A DNA stretch of 64,000 nt. Origin: Flavobacteriales bacterium UBA5081 (GTDB lineage: Bacteria > Bacteroidota > Bacteroidia > Flavobacteriales_E > Vicingaceae). The translations under genes were made by a program, and so were the position numbers. Under the pieces are notes generated by a model that did not search any database, was not told the origin of the DNA, and saw only the letters and a program-made list of their open reading frames with translations. The stretch lies in NCBI GenBank assembly GCA_002415785.1, contig DIAJ01000047.1:24813-88812 (forward strand), read 5' to 3'. Positions 53,342 through 61,848 of this stretch are shown here, piece by piece. Position 1 is the stretch's first letter; each line of letters starts with the position of its first letter.

Positions 53342-54361
53342 ATTAAAATTCCCATTATTAACTCACTTAACGAAAATAAGCTGCAGTTTATTGAGCAAAA
53401 TATCTTTCAATTAAAAGAAAGCGATTTTGAAGGCTTCGCTTTGGATTTATTTCAAATTCACTATAGGCACAACAGCACCTATCGTCAATATTGCGACTAC
53501 AGAAAAATAGTGGGAGAAAAGGTTCAGTCAATAAAAGACATTCCTTTTTTACCCATCGACACTTTTAAAAGTCACACTGTTCAACTCAATCGTTTTGAAG
53601 CAGAAATTACCTTTGAAAGCAGCGGAACAACTGCCAATACTAGCAGCAAACACTTTGTAAAAAAATTATCCATCTACGAAAAAAGCTTTAAAACTGCTTT
53701 TGAAAACTTTTATGGAAAGGCAGAAGATTATTGCATTTTAGCACTGCTTCCCTCCTATTTAGAAAGAGGTGGCTCATCTTTGGTTTACATGGCTGAAAAG
53801 CTCATTCAACAATCCAAGCATAAACAAAGTGGTTTTTATTTGAACAACCACCAAACTTTATATGAAACGCTTAACGAGCTCGCCAAGAAAGGACAAAAGA
53901 CATTGCTGATTGGAGTATCATTTGCTCTATTGGATTTTGCTGAAAGGTATAAAGTGAATCATCCCAACTTAATTGTAATGGAAACCGGCGGCATGAAAGG
54001 TCGACGAAAAGAGATTATTCGAGAGGAATTGCACGAAATTCTCTGTAATTCTTTTCAGTTAGGTAGCATTCATTCTGAATACGGTATGACGGAATTGCTT
54101 TCACAAGCCTACTCGAAAGGCAATGGAAAGTTTTACGCTCCTCAATGGATGAAAGTATTAGCACGCAAACAAGACGACCCTTTTTCTTATGCCAACTTTG
54201 GGGAAACAGCCGCCTTGAACATTGTTGATTTGGCAAATATTTACTCTTGTCCTTTTATTCAAACCGACGACTTAGGAAAAGTTTATGCCGATGGAAGTTT
54301 CGAAGTCTTAGGTCGCTTTGATCGTGCAACTGTGAGAGGTTGTAATCTGATGGTGAGGTGA
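53342..54361 (+). CDS. LuxE-like acyl-protein synthetase/acyltransferase, start uncertain
   Basis: A conserved frame runs from at least 53342 to 54361. From the TTG at 53441 it gives 306 residues, but the 33 codons upstream (LNENKLQFIEQNIFQLK, SDFEGFALDLFQIHY) look like the normal N-terminus of this family. No ATG, GTG or TTG exists there after the TAA at 53315, so an ATT at 53342, 53348 or 53357 may start it, or a base error hides the start. Motifs include ITFESSGTTANTS (adenylate-forming phosphate loop), SIHSEYGMTELLSQAY and DLGKVYADGSFEVLGR-DRA. It probably activates an acyl group for surface lipid or antigen synthesis; substrate unknown. Confidence 0.75.
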   Translation: MKIPIINSLNENKLQFIEQNIFQLKESDFEGFALDLFQIHYRHNSTYRQYCDYRKIVGEKVQSIKDIPFLPIDTFKSHTVQLNRFEAEITFESSGTTANTSSKHFVKKLSIYEKSFKTAFENFYGKAEDYCILALLPSYLERGGSSLVYMAEKLIQQSKHKQSGFYLNNHQTLYETLNELAKKGQKTLLIGVSFALLDFAERYKVNHPNLIVMETGGMKGRRKEIIREELHEILCNSFQLGSIHSEYGMTELLSQAYSKGNGKFYAPQWMKVLARKQDDPFSYANFGETAALNIVDLANIYSCPFIQTDDLGKVYADGSFEVLGRFDRATVRGCNLMVR

Positions 54362-54367
54362 TTTATT

Positions 54368-54430
54368 TCAACCGATAAACCGGCTTTTTTCGTTTTTGTT
54401 GTTGATAGATGAGTAATCTTTGATAAATAT
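54368..54430. repeat. Left copy of island 2 flanking duplication (att-like)
   Basis: This 63-bp segment repeats 61854-61916 in direct orientation at an offset of exactly 7486 bp: the first 31 bases and the last 12 are identical, and 11 of 20 between. On the minus strand it encodes a truncated copy of the last ~21 codons of the 61849 gene, ending ...KKPVYRLK and a stop at 54363-54365, with different third bases. It lies 2 bp after the acyltransferase stop, where the original gene end must have been. Confidence 0.85.
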
Positions 54431-54691
54431 TGAATTACTTTTTTTTAAAAGCTCCCAAAAACTACTTTTCAGATACCAATCGATAAGTCTTAAATTCACT
54501 TTTTAAAGAACAATTACCCTAACAACAGAACGAAAATGAGAAGTGTTGTTTGGGTAAGTTATGGCAAATCAAAAACTTTCTCTATTTTTGACATACATAT
54601 AAAAAGCAGTTGGCTAAGAAGAATTAAAACACACAAAGCACCATTGCGAAAAGTTGCAAAAAGAGTGAAAAATAAAAGTGGGTTAAAAGAA

Positions 54692-54871
54692 ATGACTATA
54701 GCAGAATTAGAAAAAATGTGGGAAGAGCTTGAAGTAATTCCAATAAACAATAATGATGAAATTGAATCGGATTTTTTTCTTTGGGAAAAGGGAACTTCTC
54801 GCTTTGAAATTTGGCATTGGTTTGATGAGAAATTGACAAATGGATTAGTGGCTGATTTTGATTTGGTATAA
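54692..54871 (+). CDS. Small unknown protein at island 2 left end
   Basis: 59 residues from ATG 54692; an ATG at 54536 in the same frame would give 111 residues, but the added part is basic and not protein-like in a convincing way. The core (MTIAELEKMWEELEVIPIN, FFLWEKGTSRFEIWHWFDE) resembles small 'W-x-E-x-G-T ... IWHWFDE' proteins found in mobile or accessory DNA of Bacteroidota (recall). It starts 261 bp after the left repeat and ends 8 bp before the AlbA_2 protein gene. Function unknown. Confidence 0.55.
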   Translation: MTIAELEKMWEELEVIPINNNDEIESDFFLWEKGTSRFEIWHWFDEKLTNGLVADFDLV

Positions 54872-54879
54872 TAAACATT

Positions 54880-56727
54880 ATGGCACTACCAATAAACATA
54901 GATGAATTACTACACGGAAACACGGTTGAATGGGATCGAATTGAGCTGAAAAAAGGATGGAATCCTGAGAATGTCATTCATACTTTGTGTGCATACGCCA
55001 ATGATATTAATAATTGGGATGGGGGTTATGTCATTATTGGAGTTAAAGAAGAAAATGGGAAAGCTAAGTTACCACCTATTGGTTTACACGCTCAAGAATT
55101 GGATAACATTCAGAAAAAACTGATTGAACTATCCCATAAATTAGTCCCTGTTTACACCCCTGTTTTTCAGCCATATTTAATAAATGGAAAACACATATTG
55201 GTTGTATTTGCCCCTGCTGGAGATAACAGACCCTACAAAGCTCCTGTTAGTTTAAGTGAAAAAAGAACAGAAAGAGCAATGTTCATCAAACGTGGTTCTA
55301 AAACGGTAAAAGTTAAAGATGGTTCTGATGATGAAAGAAGACTTATTGAACTCACGGCACGTATCCCTTTTGATGACCGAATCAACCAAACAGCCTCCCT
55401 AGATGATTTGAATTTGCGCTTGATTCAAAGCTATTTGAAAGAAGTAAGAAGTTCACTTTATGGGGATAGTACAAAAATCCCATTTACTGAATTGTGCAGA
55501 CATTTAATGATAGCTAAAGGTTCAGACGAACTATTACGTCCTACAAATGCCGGATTACTCTTGTTTAATGAAAATCCCGACAATTTTTTTTCAGGGGCAA
55601 AGATTGATTTGGTAATCCACAAAAATAAAGTAGGAAAAGACTATACCGAAAAGTTATTTACTGGATCTATTACACAACAGATTAGGGATATCTTGCAGTA
55701 TTTCAAATCAACTATTATAGAAGAATTGGTAGTTAAATCAGCCAAACAAGCAGAATCTATACGTTTCTTCAACTATCCCTTTCAGGCTTTAGAAGAAGCT
55801 ATAGTCAATGCAGTTTATCATAAGAGCTATGAGCGAGAAAATCCGGTGGAGATTCAAATACATAAAGATAAAATTGAAATATTGAGTTTTCCTGGTCCTT
55901 TGCCACCTATTAATCAGGCTATGCTGAAAAAACAACGAGTAGTAGCACGAGATTATAGAAATCGCAAAATAGGTGGATTTTTAAAGGAACTGAAATTGAC
56001 AGAAGGTAGAGGAACGGGACTACCCATTATTCATAGTAGTATGGAAGAAAATGGTTCACCACCGCCTGTTTTTGAGACGGATGAAAACAATGCTTACTTT
56101 TTGTGTATACTTCCGATTCACCCTTTAGCCCCCAATGCTCAAGACAAAAGAGTTATTGACGAATCCAAGAGTATTGCTAAGAAGGTCAACGACTTGAACA
56201 AAATAAACACCTATCTCAGTCTCTCTGTCTCTAAAATTGGAGACAGAGATAGAGAAGCCATCAGGGAAGAAATTAACGATATGACCAAAATAGTTTTGAG
56301 CTATTGTATAAAGCCAAAATCAAGGGATGAAATATTTGTGAAAATCGGGCTTTACAAAAACACAAAAAATTTCCAAAACCATATAAAACCTTTAATTGAT
56401 TTAGGTTGGTTATACTTCACGATACCCAACAAGCTTACGAGTAGAGATCAAAAGTACTACACGACTGATTTAGGTAAAAAATTGCTAACCATAGTTTCAG
56501 AAGACCATAATTCAGGAATTAAAAGAATTCCTGTAGCGTCTTCAAATATTGCATCTATTGGGTATAACAAAGAAGCGCAGATTTTAGAAGTTGAATTTCA
56601 TCACGGTGCGATTTATCGGTATGTTGATGTACCTGAAAAAGTATATAAAGAGTTGATGAGTTCACCTTCTCAAGGTGCTTATTTTATGAATGAACTAAAA
56701 GATAAATTTAAATATCAAAAGAAATAA
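54880..56727 (+). CDS. AlbA_2 / HATPase / KTSC multidomain protein
   Basis: 615 residues. N-terminal AlbA_2 (Schlafen-type) domain about 10-120 (RIELKKGWNPENVIHTLCAY, GGYVIIGVKEENG). A middle region leads to a GHKL/HATPase_4-type domain at about 290-400 (EEAIVNAVYHKSYERENPVE, GRGTGLPIIHSSMEENG). Then a winged-helix part (about 470-545) and a C-terminal KTSC domain (about 550-615, VASSNIASIGYNKEAQILE, VEFHHGAIYRYVDVPEKVY). The first three parts are the usual 'ATP-binding protein/putative DNA-binding' layout; the KTSC tail is unusual. It is followed by a lone KTSC gene. A role in regulation or defence is inference. Confidence 0.85.
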   Translation: MALPINIDELLHGNTVEWDRIELKKGWNPENVIHTLCAYANDINNWDGGYVIIGVKEENGKAKLPPIGLHAQELDNIQKKLIELSHKLVPVYTPVFQPYLINGKHILVVFAPAGDNRPYKAPVSLSEKRTERAMFIKRGSKTVKVKDGSDDERRLIELTARIPFDDRINQTASLDDLNLRLIQSYLKEVRSSLYGDSTKIPFTELCRHLMIAKGSDELLRPTNAGLLLFNENPDNFFSGAKIDLVIHKNKVGKDYTEKLFTGSITQQIRDILQYFKSTIIEELVVKSAKQAESIRFFNYPFQALEEAIVNAVYHKSYERENPVEIQIHKDKIEILSFPGPLPPINQAMLKKQRVVARDYRNRKIGGFLKELKLTEGRGTGLPIIHSSMEENGSPPPVFETDENNAYFLCILPIHPLAPNAQDKRVIDESKSIAKKVNDLNKINTYLSLSVSKIGDRDREAIREEINDMTKIVLSYCIKPKSRDEIFVKIGLYKNTKNFQNHIKPLIDLGWLYFTIPNKLTSRDQKYYTTDLGKKLLTIVSEDHNSGIKRIPVASSNIASIGYNKEAQILEVEFHHGAIYRYVDVPEKVYKELMSSPSQGAYFMNELKDKFKYQKK

Positions 56728-56794
56728 AATTGGCGAATAGTATTTGGAAGAAACTTTCGTCAAGGAGTTTAAATAGTAATAAAAATTAAGCAAT

Positions 56795-57007
56795 ATGAAA
56801 AGACAATCAGTAGAATCCTCAAACCTTGCATCTGTTGGATATGATGCAGAAAATGAAATTCTTGAAATAGAATTTAATCACGGTGGTGTTTATCAATATT
56901 TTGATGTTCCCGAAAATATTTATGAAGCATTGATGAATGCAGGTTCACACGGTCAATATTTTGATAGAAACATTAAAAAAGCAGGATATGAGTTTCAAAA
57001 AATGTAA
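56795..57007 (+). CDS. Stand-alone KTSC-domain protein
   Basis: 70 residues, one KTSC domain (VESSNLASVGYDAENEILE, EFNHGGVYQYFDVPENIYEA). It is clearly related to the C-terminal 65 residues of the preceding AlbA_2 protein, so a duplication or domain exchange is likely. The KTSC family is known from lysyl-tRNA synthetase C-termini and from small phage and mobile-DNA proteins; binding of RNA or nucleic acid is suggested but unproven. 67 bp after the preceding gene and 5 bp before the WYL-like gene. Confidence 0.85.
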   Translation: MKRQSVESSNLASVGYDAENEILEIEFNHGGVYQYFDVPENIYEALMNAGSHGQYFDRNIKKAGYEFQKM

Positions 57008-57012
57008 CCATT

Positions 57013-57306
57013 ATGAACGATATAATTATTGAAGCGATAGAGAATAGAAAACTATTGTCGTTTTTCTATAAGGAACATTACCGAGTTGTTGAGCCACATA
57101 CATTTGGTATTTCATCAAAGGGCAATGAAAATTTATCTGCATTTCAAGTAGACGGAACAAGTGAAAGTATTATTGTGCCAGATTGGGGATTATTTACAAT
57201 TGATAAAATGAATGGCTTAAAAATTCTTAATAAAACCTTTGAGGGTACAAGACCTAAGTATTCAAAAGGAGATAGTAGGATGATTGAAATATATAAAGAA
57301 TTGTAA
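57013..57306 (+). CDS. WYL-like stand-alone protein
   Basis: 97 residues. IIEAIENRKLLSFFYKEHYR followed by VEPHTFGISSKGNENLSAFQ matches the core of WYL sensor domains, but no DNA-binding domain is attached. WYL proteins regulate many defence systems by binding ligands or nucleic acid. It lies between the KTSC and SMC-like genes, with gaps of 5 and 2 bp, clearly in one operon. Confidence 0.6.
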   Translation: MNDIIIEAIENRKLLSFFYKEHYRVVEPHTFGISSKGNENLSAFQVDGTSESIIVPDWGLFTIDKMNGLKILNKTFEGTRPKYSKGDSRMIEIYKEL

Positions 57307-57308
57307 TT

Positions 57309-59165
57309 ATGGAAACTGCAAATTTCAGAAAAGCCCTAATCGATATTGCTCAAAAAGATTCTGCTGAAAGAGTATTATCAAAAGTAATAGCTTTTTATTA
57401 CCCTCGACTTGATTTGAAGGACAAAAGTACTTTTTTCGACAGCTTAATGAGTTTACTTACTATTTCGGACAAACAAGAATTTGATTTTAGTAAATTAAAA
57501 GAAGACATTGAAGTCAATCAAAGTATTGTAAATCCAGATATTTTTAAAAACAAGGACTACAGAATAAAAAAAATCGAAATCTCAAATCTTAGAGGAATAC
57601 CCTCAATTAAAGAGAGTGAAAACATACCATACGGTATTAATTTAATTGAAGATGAAATCTGTCATAACGCTATTGTTTTAGCTAATAATGGCACAGGCAA
57701 ATCCTCTCTTTTTGCAGGTTTAGAAATGATTTTTGCAAATGAAATAGGAGAAAAAAAATTAAGAACCAAAAAAAATAATATAAGTGAAAATGAGTTTTTG
57801 GATTACTTAAAAAGATTTCCTCTTTTAGAAAAACCTAACTGCAAAATTGAAACTTTTGAAGGTGAATATGACTTGGATAATAAAATATTTCCCAAAGATT
57901 ATATTGAAGTATTTAACCCGATAAGCCACTTTATTACGGAGTATGATATTATTGAAAATGGTAGAATTGATTACGAAACATCAGATCAAAAATTAGATTA
58001 TTCTTTTCATAACATAATAGCAAAAGCATTAGGGCTTAATGAGTTTTTAGACTTATTGTCAATTACGGAACAAATACCAACATATTCAAGACGAAAAGAA
58101 TTAAATCAGCAAAACAAACTATCTACTGAGATTAAAGCGAATGAGGAAACTATAAAAAACAGGCTTGCCTTAATTCAGTCAAAACAAATTGAACTAGATG
58201 AATTAAACAAGGGGGAAGAATTAAAACCAAATTCAATCAATACAATTGAATTAATAAATGAACTTAAAAGAACAATAGAAGAAACACCTTTAACAGGTTC
58301 AGAATCATCAAAACTAAAAAATGATATTAAGGAATTTCAAAAGGCATATCAAGAATACATTTCAATTTCAGGAATTCAAGATATTAATATTGAAAAGGGG
58401 TTTTTAGAACAAGGCTTAAGTTTAGCCGAAAATAAAGATGACTGTCCATTTTGCCAAGATTCTAAAAAGACAATTGAAGAAATAAAGGGAAGTGTTAAGT
58501 TAAGAATAAATAACCTTAAAAAATATGAAGAAACTGAAAGAAGAATAAAACTTGCATATAGAAACCTATCAAATAATTTAATTGATTCATTACAATCATT
58601 AAAGCACTTAAGTGAAATACTTTTTAATCAACGCTCGGTATTATCAAAACAAACAAGTTTAGATAGTTTAATAAACAAAGAAGATGAATTGATGATGTTA
58701 TTGACTCCTCATTTACTTGATGATGAATTATTCAATTATATAAAGCAATTATCTGATAAACAATTCCCAACAGATACTGAATTTAGTAAGCTTTCAATTT
58801 TTTTGATTGATAACAAGGATCTCATTTATGAATTTATACCATCGAAAATAGATGAAATTAAAACTTTCATTAAAGAAAGAACCGAACAGATTCAAAATGT
58901 CATTGATGAATTAAGTAATAGTGCTAATATGACTATTAACGAAAAGATTAAAGCATTGGAAAAGGAAATAAACGAAAATAAAACTTCCATTCCAATTATC
59001 GAAAAAACAATCAAAGAGTTAAACTTACAAATGAAATCAGTGGACATACAAGTTCAAAATTTCAAAAGAATTAAAGAAGAGATTAAATTTTTCAATCTAA
59101 AACTTATTGAAGAAAAGGATAAGATCGTTACTAGCTACTTTAAATCTATTAAGGAAGTTGTCTAA
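57309..59165 (+). CDS. SMC/RecF-like ATPase, N-terminal part, ends at in-frame TAA
   Basis: 618 residues. Walker A ANNGTGKSS at 125-133 follows the DNA-repair-type N-terminus KIEISNLRGIPSI. A long coiled-coil follows, with a zinc-hook-like CPFC (Cys379, Cys382) at the turn. It stops at TAA 59163-59165 before the ABC signature and Walker B. The next frame starts 6 bp later in the same reading frame and holds just those missing parts. So this is either one gene broken by a nonsense codon or a natural two-part ATPase. The SMC-like hook layout recalls Lamassu LmuB, RloC and Rad50-like defence ATPases. Confidence 0.85.
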   Translation: METANFRKALIDIAQKDSAERVLSKVIAFYYPRLDLKDKSTFFDSLMSLLTISDKQEFDFSKLKEDIEVNQSIVNPDIFKNKDYRIKKIEISNLRGIPSIKESENIPYGINLIEDEICHNAIVLANNGTGKSSLFAGLEMIFANEIGEKKLRTKKNNISENEFLDYLKRFPLLEKPNCKIETFEGEYDLDNKIFPKDYIEVFNPISHFITEYDIIENGRIDYETSDQKLDYSFHNIIAKALGLNEFLDLLSITEQIPTYSRRKELNQQNKLSTEIKANEETIKNRLALIQSKQIELDELNKGEELKPNSINTIELINELKRTIEETPLTGSESSKLKNDIKEFQKAYQEYISISGIQDINIEKGFLEQGLSLAENKDDCPFCQDSKKTIEEIKGSVKLRINNLKKYEETERRIKLAYRNLSNNLIDSLQSLKHLSEILFNQRSVLSKQTSLDSLINKEDELMMLLTPHLLDDELFNYIKQLSDKQFPTDTEFSKLSIFLIDNKDLIYEFIPSKIDEIKTFIKERTEQIQNVIDELSNSANMTINEKIKALEKEINENKTSIPIIEKTIKELNLQMKSVDIQVQNFKRIKEEIKFFNLKLIEEKDKIVTSYFKSIKEVV

Positions 59166-59171
59166 GAAATA

Positions 59172-59774
59172 ATGAATGATTTTATTGACGAAAAAGAATC
59201 TATAAGCTTGGTGCTAAATTTAGAAAAAATTGATAGAAATATTGATGGCGAAATATTTCAAACAGAAGTAATAATGGCAAAAATTGTTCAGAAAAATGGA
59301 GAATCTACAACTCCAGATATTTATTTCAATACCTTTCGATATAAAGTATTTTGTCTAATGATTAGTCTCAGTATTGCTCTATCAACACGAATGAGATACA
59401 AAGTAAATTTACCATTAGTAATGGATGACTTATTTTTTGCGAGTGATTTTATTAGTAAAAATTCATTTTCACTATTCTTACAAAAAATCATTGGGCTATT
59501 CTATAAATATACTCCCGATATGCCTCTTCAATTCATTTTATTCTCACACGATGATCTAATTTTTAGAAGTGCATTAGATGCGATTGATGAATTCAACTTG
59601 AAAAGTACTAGTATAGATTATTGTGCTGAAAATAAAATTCTTTTAAACAAAAAGACATTATTAGCAAGGATGTTCAGCTTGGAAGATAAAGATTTACCTG
59701 AAACAATGAATGATGGGGCTAAATATTGGAATCTAATTTATACTCTTCCAAAAGAAATAAATATATATAATTAA
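59172..59774 (+). CDS. SMC/RecF-like ATPase, C-terminal part
   Basis: 200 residues in the same frame as the preceding gene, separated from it only by TAA GAA ATA. It contains a signature-like segment near FRYKVFCLMISLSIALS (55-70), Walker B LPLVMDDLF (80-88) and the switch His126 in FSHDDL, that is the C-terminal half of an SMC/ABC ATPase head. Without the upstream half it could not bind ATP. Whether it is translated separately from ATG 59172, or belongs to one interrupted gene, cannot be decided by eye. It lies 2 bp before the membrane-protein gene. Confidence 0.8.
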   Translation: MNDFIDEKESISLVLNLEKIDRNIDGEIFQTEVIMAKIVQKNGESTTPDIYFNTFRYKVFCLMISLSIALSTRMRYKVNLPLVMDDLFFASDFISKNSFSLFLQKIIGLFYKYTPDMPLQFILFSHDDLIFRSALDAIDEFNLKSTSIDYCAENKILLNKKTLLARMFSLEDKDLPETMNDGAKYWNLIYTLPKEINIYN

Positions 59775-59776
59775 CT

Positions 59777-60745
59777 ATGAGTTCAAACGAAAAAAGAAAC
59801 TTTGATTTACAATCCAGAATATTTGTTGGGTTTGCTTGTTGTTTTATATGTCTATTTGCATTCTTTTGGTGGAAAAGCACTGAAAATCTCAATTCATATA
59901 AGATTGAAAAAGATAAACAATATAATCATTTAGCCAAAATAAAAACAAATCTCATTGATGTTGACAACATCAAGCAGAAGGACTCATTAATGGTGCTTAA
60001 TAAGGAAGCTATAATAGAAATAAATAACAACCTGAATTTATTAGCTGAAGAAATTTTCAATGAAAGAAATAGAGCTGAAAGTATCATTGATAAAGATATT
60101 GATAGGTTAAATCTATATATGGCGGTTGGAATCGGCTTTATGACCCTTTTCGGCATATTTGTTCCAATTTTGGTAAATATTCTTAGCGTAAATGATTTAA
60201 GAGAAAAATTAAAAGAAATGCCCAATAAAAAAACTATTGATTCATTAATATCAAATACCCAAAAAGCTTTAGATAAAAGTGAATCAATTGATACGGTAAA
60301 AGAAAATTTACAACATATACAAAAGGACCTAACCAAGCTTAATCCTGAAATCTCAACTATAACTCTTCAAATAGCTATTAATAGGCTTTTCAATTTAAGT
60401 CCATCTGCAATTACAAAGATTTCTAGAAATGGCGATTTTAGACTATATACGAGTTTGTTTGAAAATATAAAACAAGAACTAATTAATTGTAATTCAAATC
60501 AGAATCATAAAATAAATAACAGTACTTCATTTCGTGATACATTAAATGATTTTTCAGAAATGTTAGTGAATGAAAAAACACAGTTCAACACATTTTTAGA
60601 CAGCCGTAAAATCCTTGATAGCTATACTAACTTATCAGTAAGCTTGAAACAACTAGCAAATTCAACCATTGAAAATGAGAATGATAATTATCAAACAGTT
60701 TGCCGTCAAATTGAAAACTTAATAGAACAAATTAAAAATGCTTAA
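59777..60745 (+). CDS. Membrane coiled-coil protein of island 2
   Basis: 322 residues. Two membrane segments (about 14-32, FVGFACCFICLFAFFWW; about 113-136, YMAVGIGFMTLFGIFVPIL) flank a charged coiled-coil loop. The last 185 residues are soluble and helical (DSLISNTQKALDKSESIDTV). No family recognised. It sits between the ATPase and the nuclease-like gene and overlaps the latter by 8 bp. A membrane sensor or effector role in the same system is inferred from the operon only. A frame on the opposite strand is a shadow. Confidence 0.7.
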   Translation: MSSNEKRNFDLQSRIFVGFACCFICLFAFFWWKSTENLNSYKIEKDKQYNHLAKIKTNLIDVDNIKQKDSLMVLNKEAIIEINNNLNLLAEEIFNERNRAESIIDKDIDRLNLYMAVGIGFMTLFGIFVPILVNILSVNDLREKLKEMPNKKTIDSLISNTQKALDKSESIDTVKENLQHIQKDLTKLNPEISTITLQIAINRLFNLSPSAITKISRNGDFRLYTSLFENIKQELINCNSNQNHKINNSTSFRDTLNDFSEMLVNEKTQFNTFLDSRKILDSYTNLSVSLKQLANSTIENENDNYQTVCRQIENLIEQIKNA

Positions 60746-61763
60746 AATAAATCAACAACTCAAACGAATAGAAATCAAAGAATTTGAAATCGAAAATCAA
60801 ATCGTTTTCAATTACTTTGACAATCTTCCTGCAACTGAAAGAGATGATAAGTTGCTGAGAGCAATTTACATTGGAGTTTTGGCTCTAATGGAAGACCGAA
60901 TTTCCTCCTTTCTTTCAAAAACATCAAATGAGTTAGGAACAGAACTCGAAAGTTTGAAGATGATTTTTGAAATGAAGAAAGAACTTTTCTACAAATCAAC
61001 TATTAAAGGCGTTTTGGCAGAAGATGAAATCGCAGAATTTTTAAATCAATATTTTTTAGACAAAAAATTAAAAGACCGTGCATTTTTAACTGGTAATACC
61101 GCAGGCAATTTACCCAAAAACAAAACGGGTGATATTATCTGTGAAGTAAACGGAACACCTGATTTAAAAATTGCTATTGAGTGTAAGTTTGACAAAAGTG
61201 TTCGTTTAGGAGAAGTTGAAAGCAAAAATATTTTTACTCGCAAATCTGATACAGCTTGGAGTCAATTGATAGAAGCACAAGCCAACAGAGACAGTAAAGT
61301 AAGTTTGATTGTTTTTGATATTTCCTTAGTAGAAAATTCCATTCTTAAGAATTTTGAAAATGTGGGTTACATTCCGGGAGTTGGTTTTGTTGCCATTATC
61401 AATTCACAAAAAGGAGATTATACCAATTTAGCTATTGCCTATATGTTGGCTCGTGACATTGCTTTAAATGCAAAAGAAATCGATCTCGACAAAGACATTT
61501 TAGCAATGATGGTAAACCGAATCATAAAAGATATCAACGAAGTATTGGCAATAAAATCTTTAGTTCATAATAACATTGACAACAACAAAGCAATTTTGAA
61601 ACAATTGGAAAAATCAATCCTTTTAATGGAATTCAACCAAGACTATTTGAAACGCTTTTTAAATCAAGGAACACTTACAAAGAAAGATTTGCTTGACTTT
61701 TATTCGGGAGAAGATGTAAAAGACAAATATCGTTTAATTGAAAAGGATATTAATGAACTATAG
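60738..61763 (+). CDS. PD-(D/E)xK nuclease-like protein of island 2
   Basis: 341 residues. A helical N-terminus (to about 90) precedes a nuclease-type core: Glu97/Glu100 in LAEDEIAEFL, Asp132 in TGDIICEV and Glu148-x-Lys150 in IAIECKFD, the E...D...ExK pattern of restriction-type endonucleases. The C-terminal part is helical. No signal peptide. It is the last gene of the island, ending 90 bp before the right repeat, and overlaps the membrane coiled-coil gene by 8 bp. The nuclease function is inferred from the motif; the substrate is unknown. Confidence 0.75.
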   Translation: MLKINQQLKRIEIKEFEIENQIVFNYFDNLPATERDDKLLRAIYIGVLALMEDRISSFLSKTSNELGTELESLKMIFEMKKELFYKSTIKGVLAEDEIAEFLNQYFLDKKLKDRAFLTGNTAGNLPKNKTGDIICEVNGTPDLKIAIECKFDKSVRLGEVESKNIFTRKSDTAWSQLIEAQANRDSKVSLIVFDISLVENSILKNFENVGYIPGVGFVAIINSQKGDYTNLAIAYMLARDIALNAKEIDLDKDILAMMVNRIIKDINEVLAIKSLVHNNIDNNKAILKQLEKSILLMEFNQDYLKRFLNQGTLTKKDLLDFYSGEDVKDKYRLIEKDINEL

Positions 61764-61848
61764 AATAAAATACTTATTGTATACACAAATTCAAGTAAAT
61801 AAGTACGAAATTAAGCCAAGTAATCTATTAAAAGTTAAATTAAACCTA

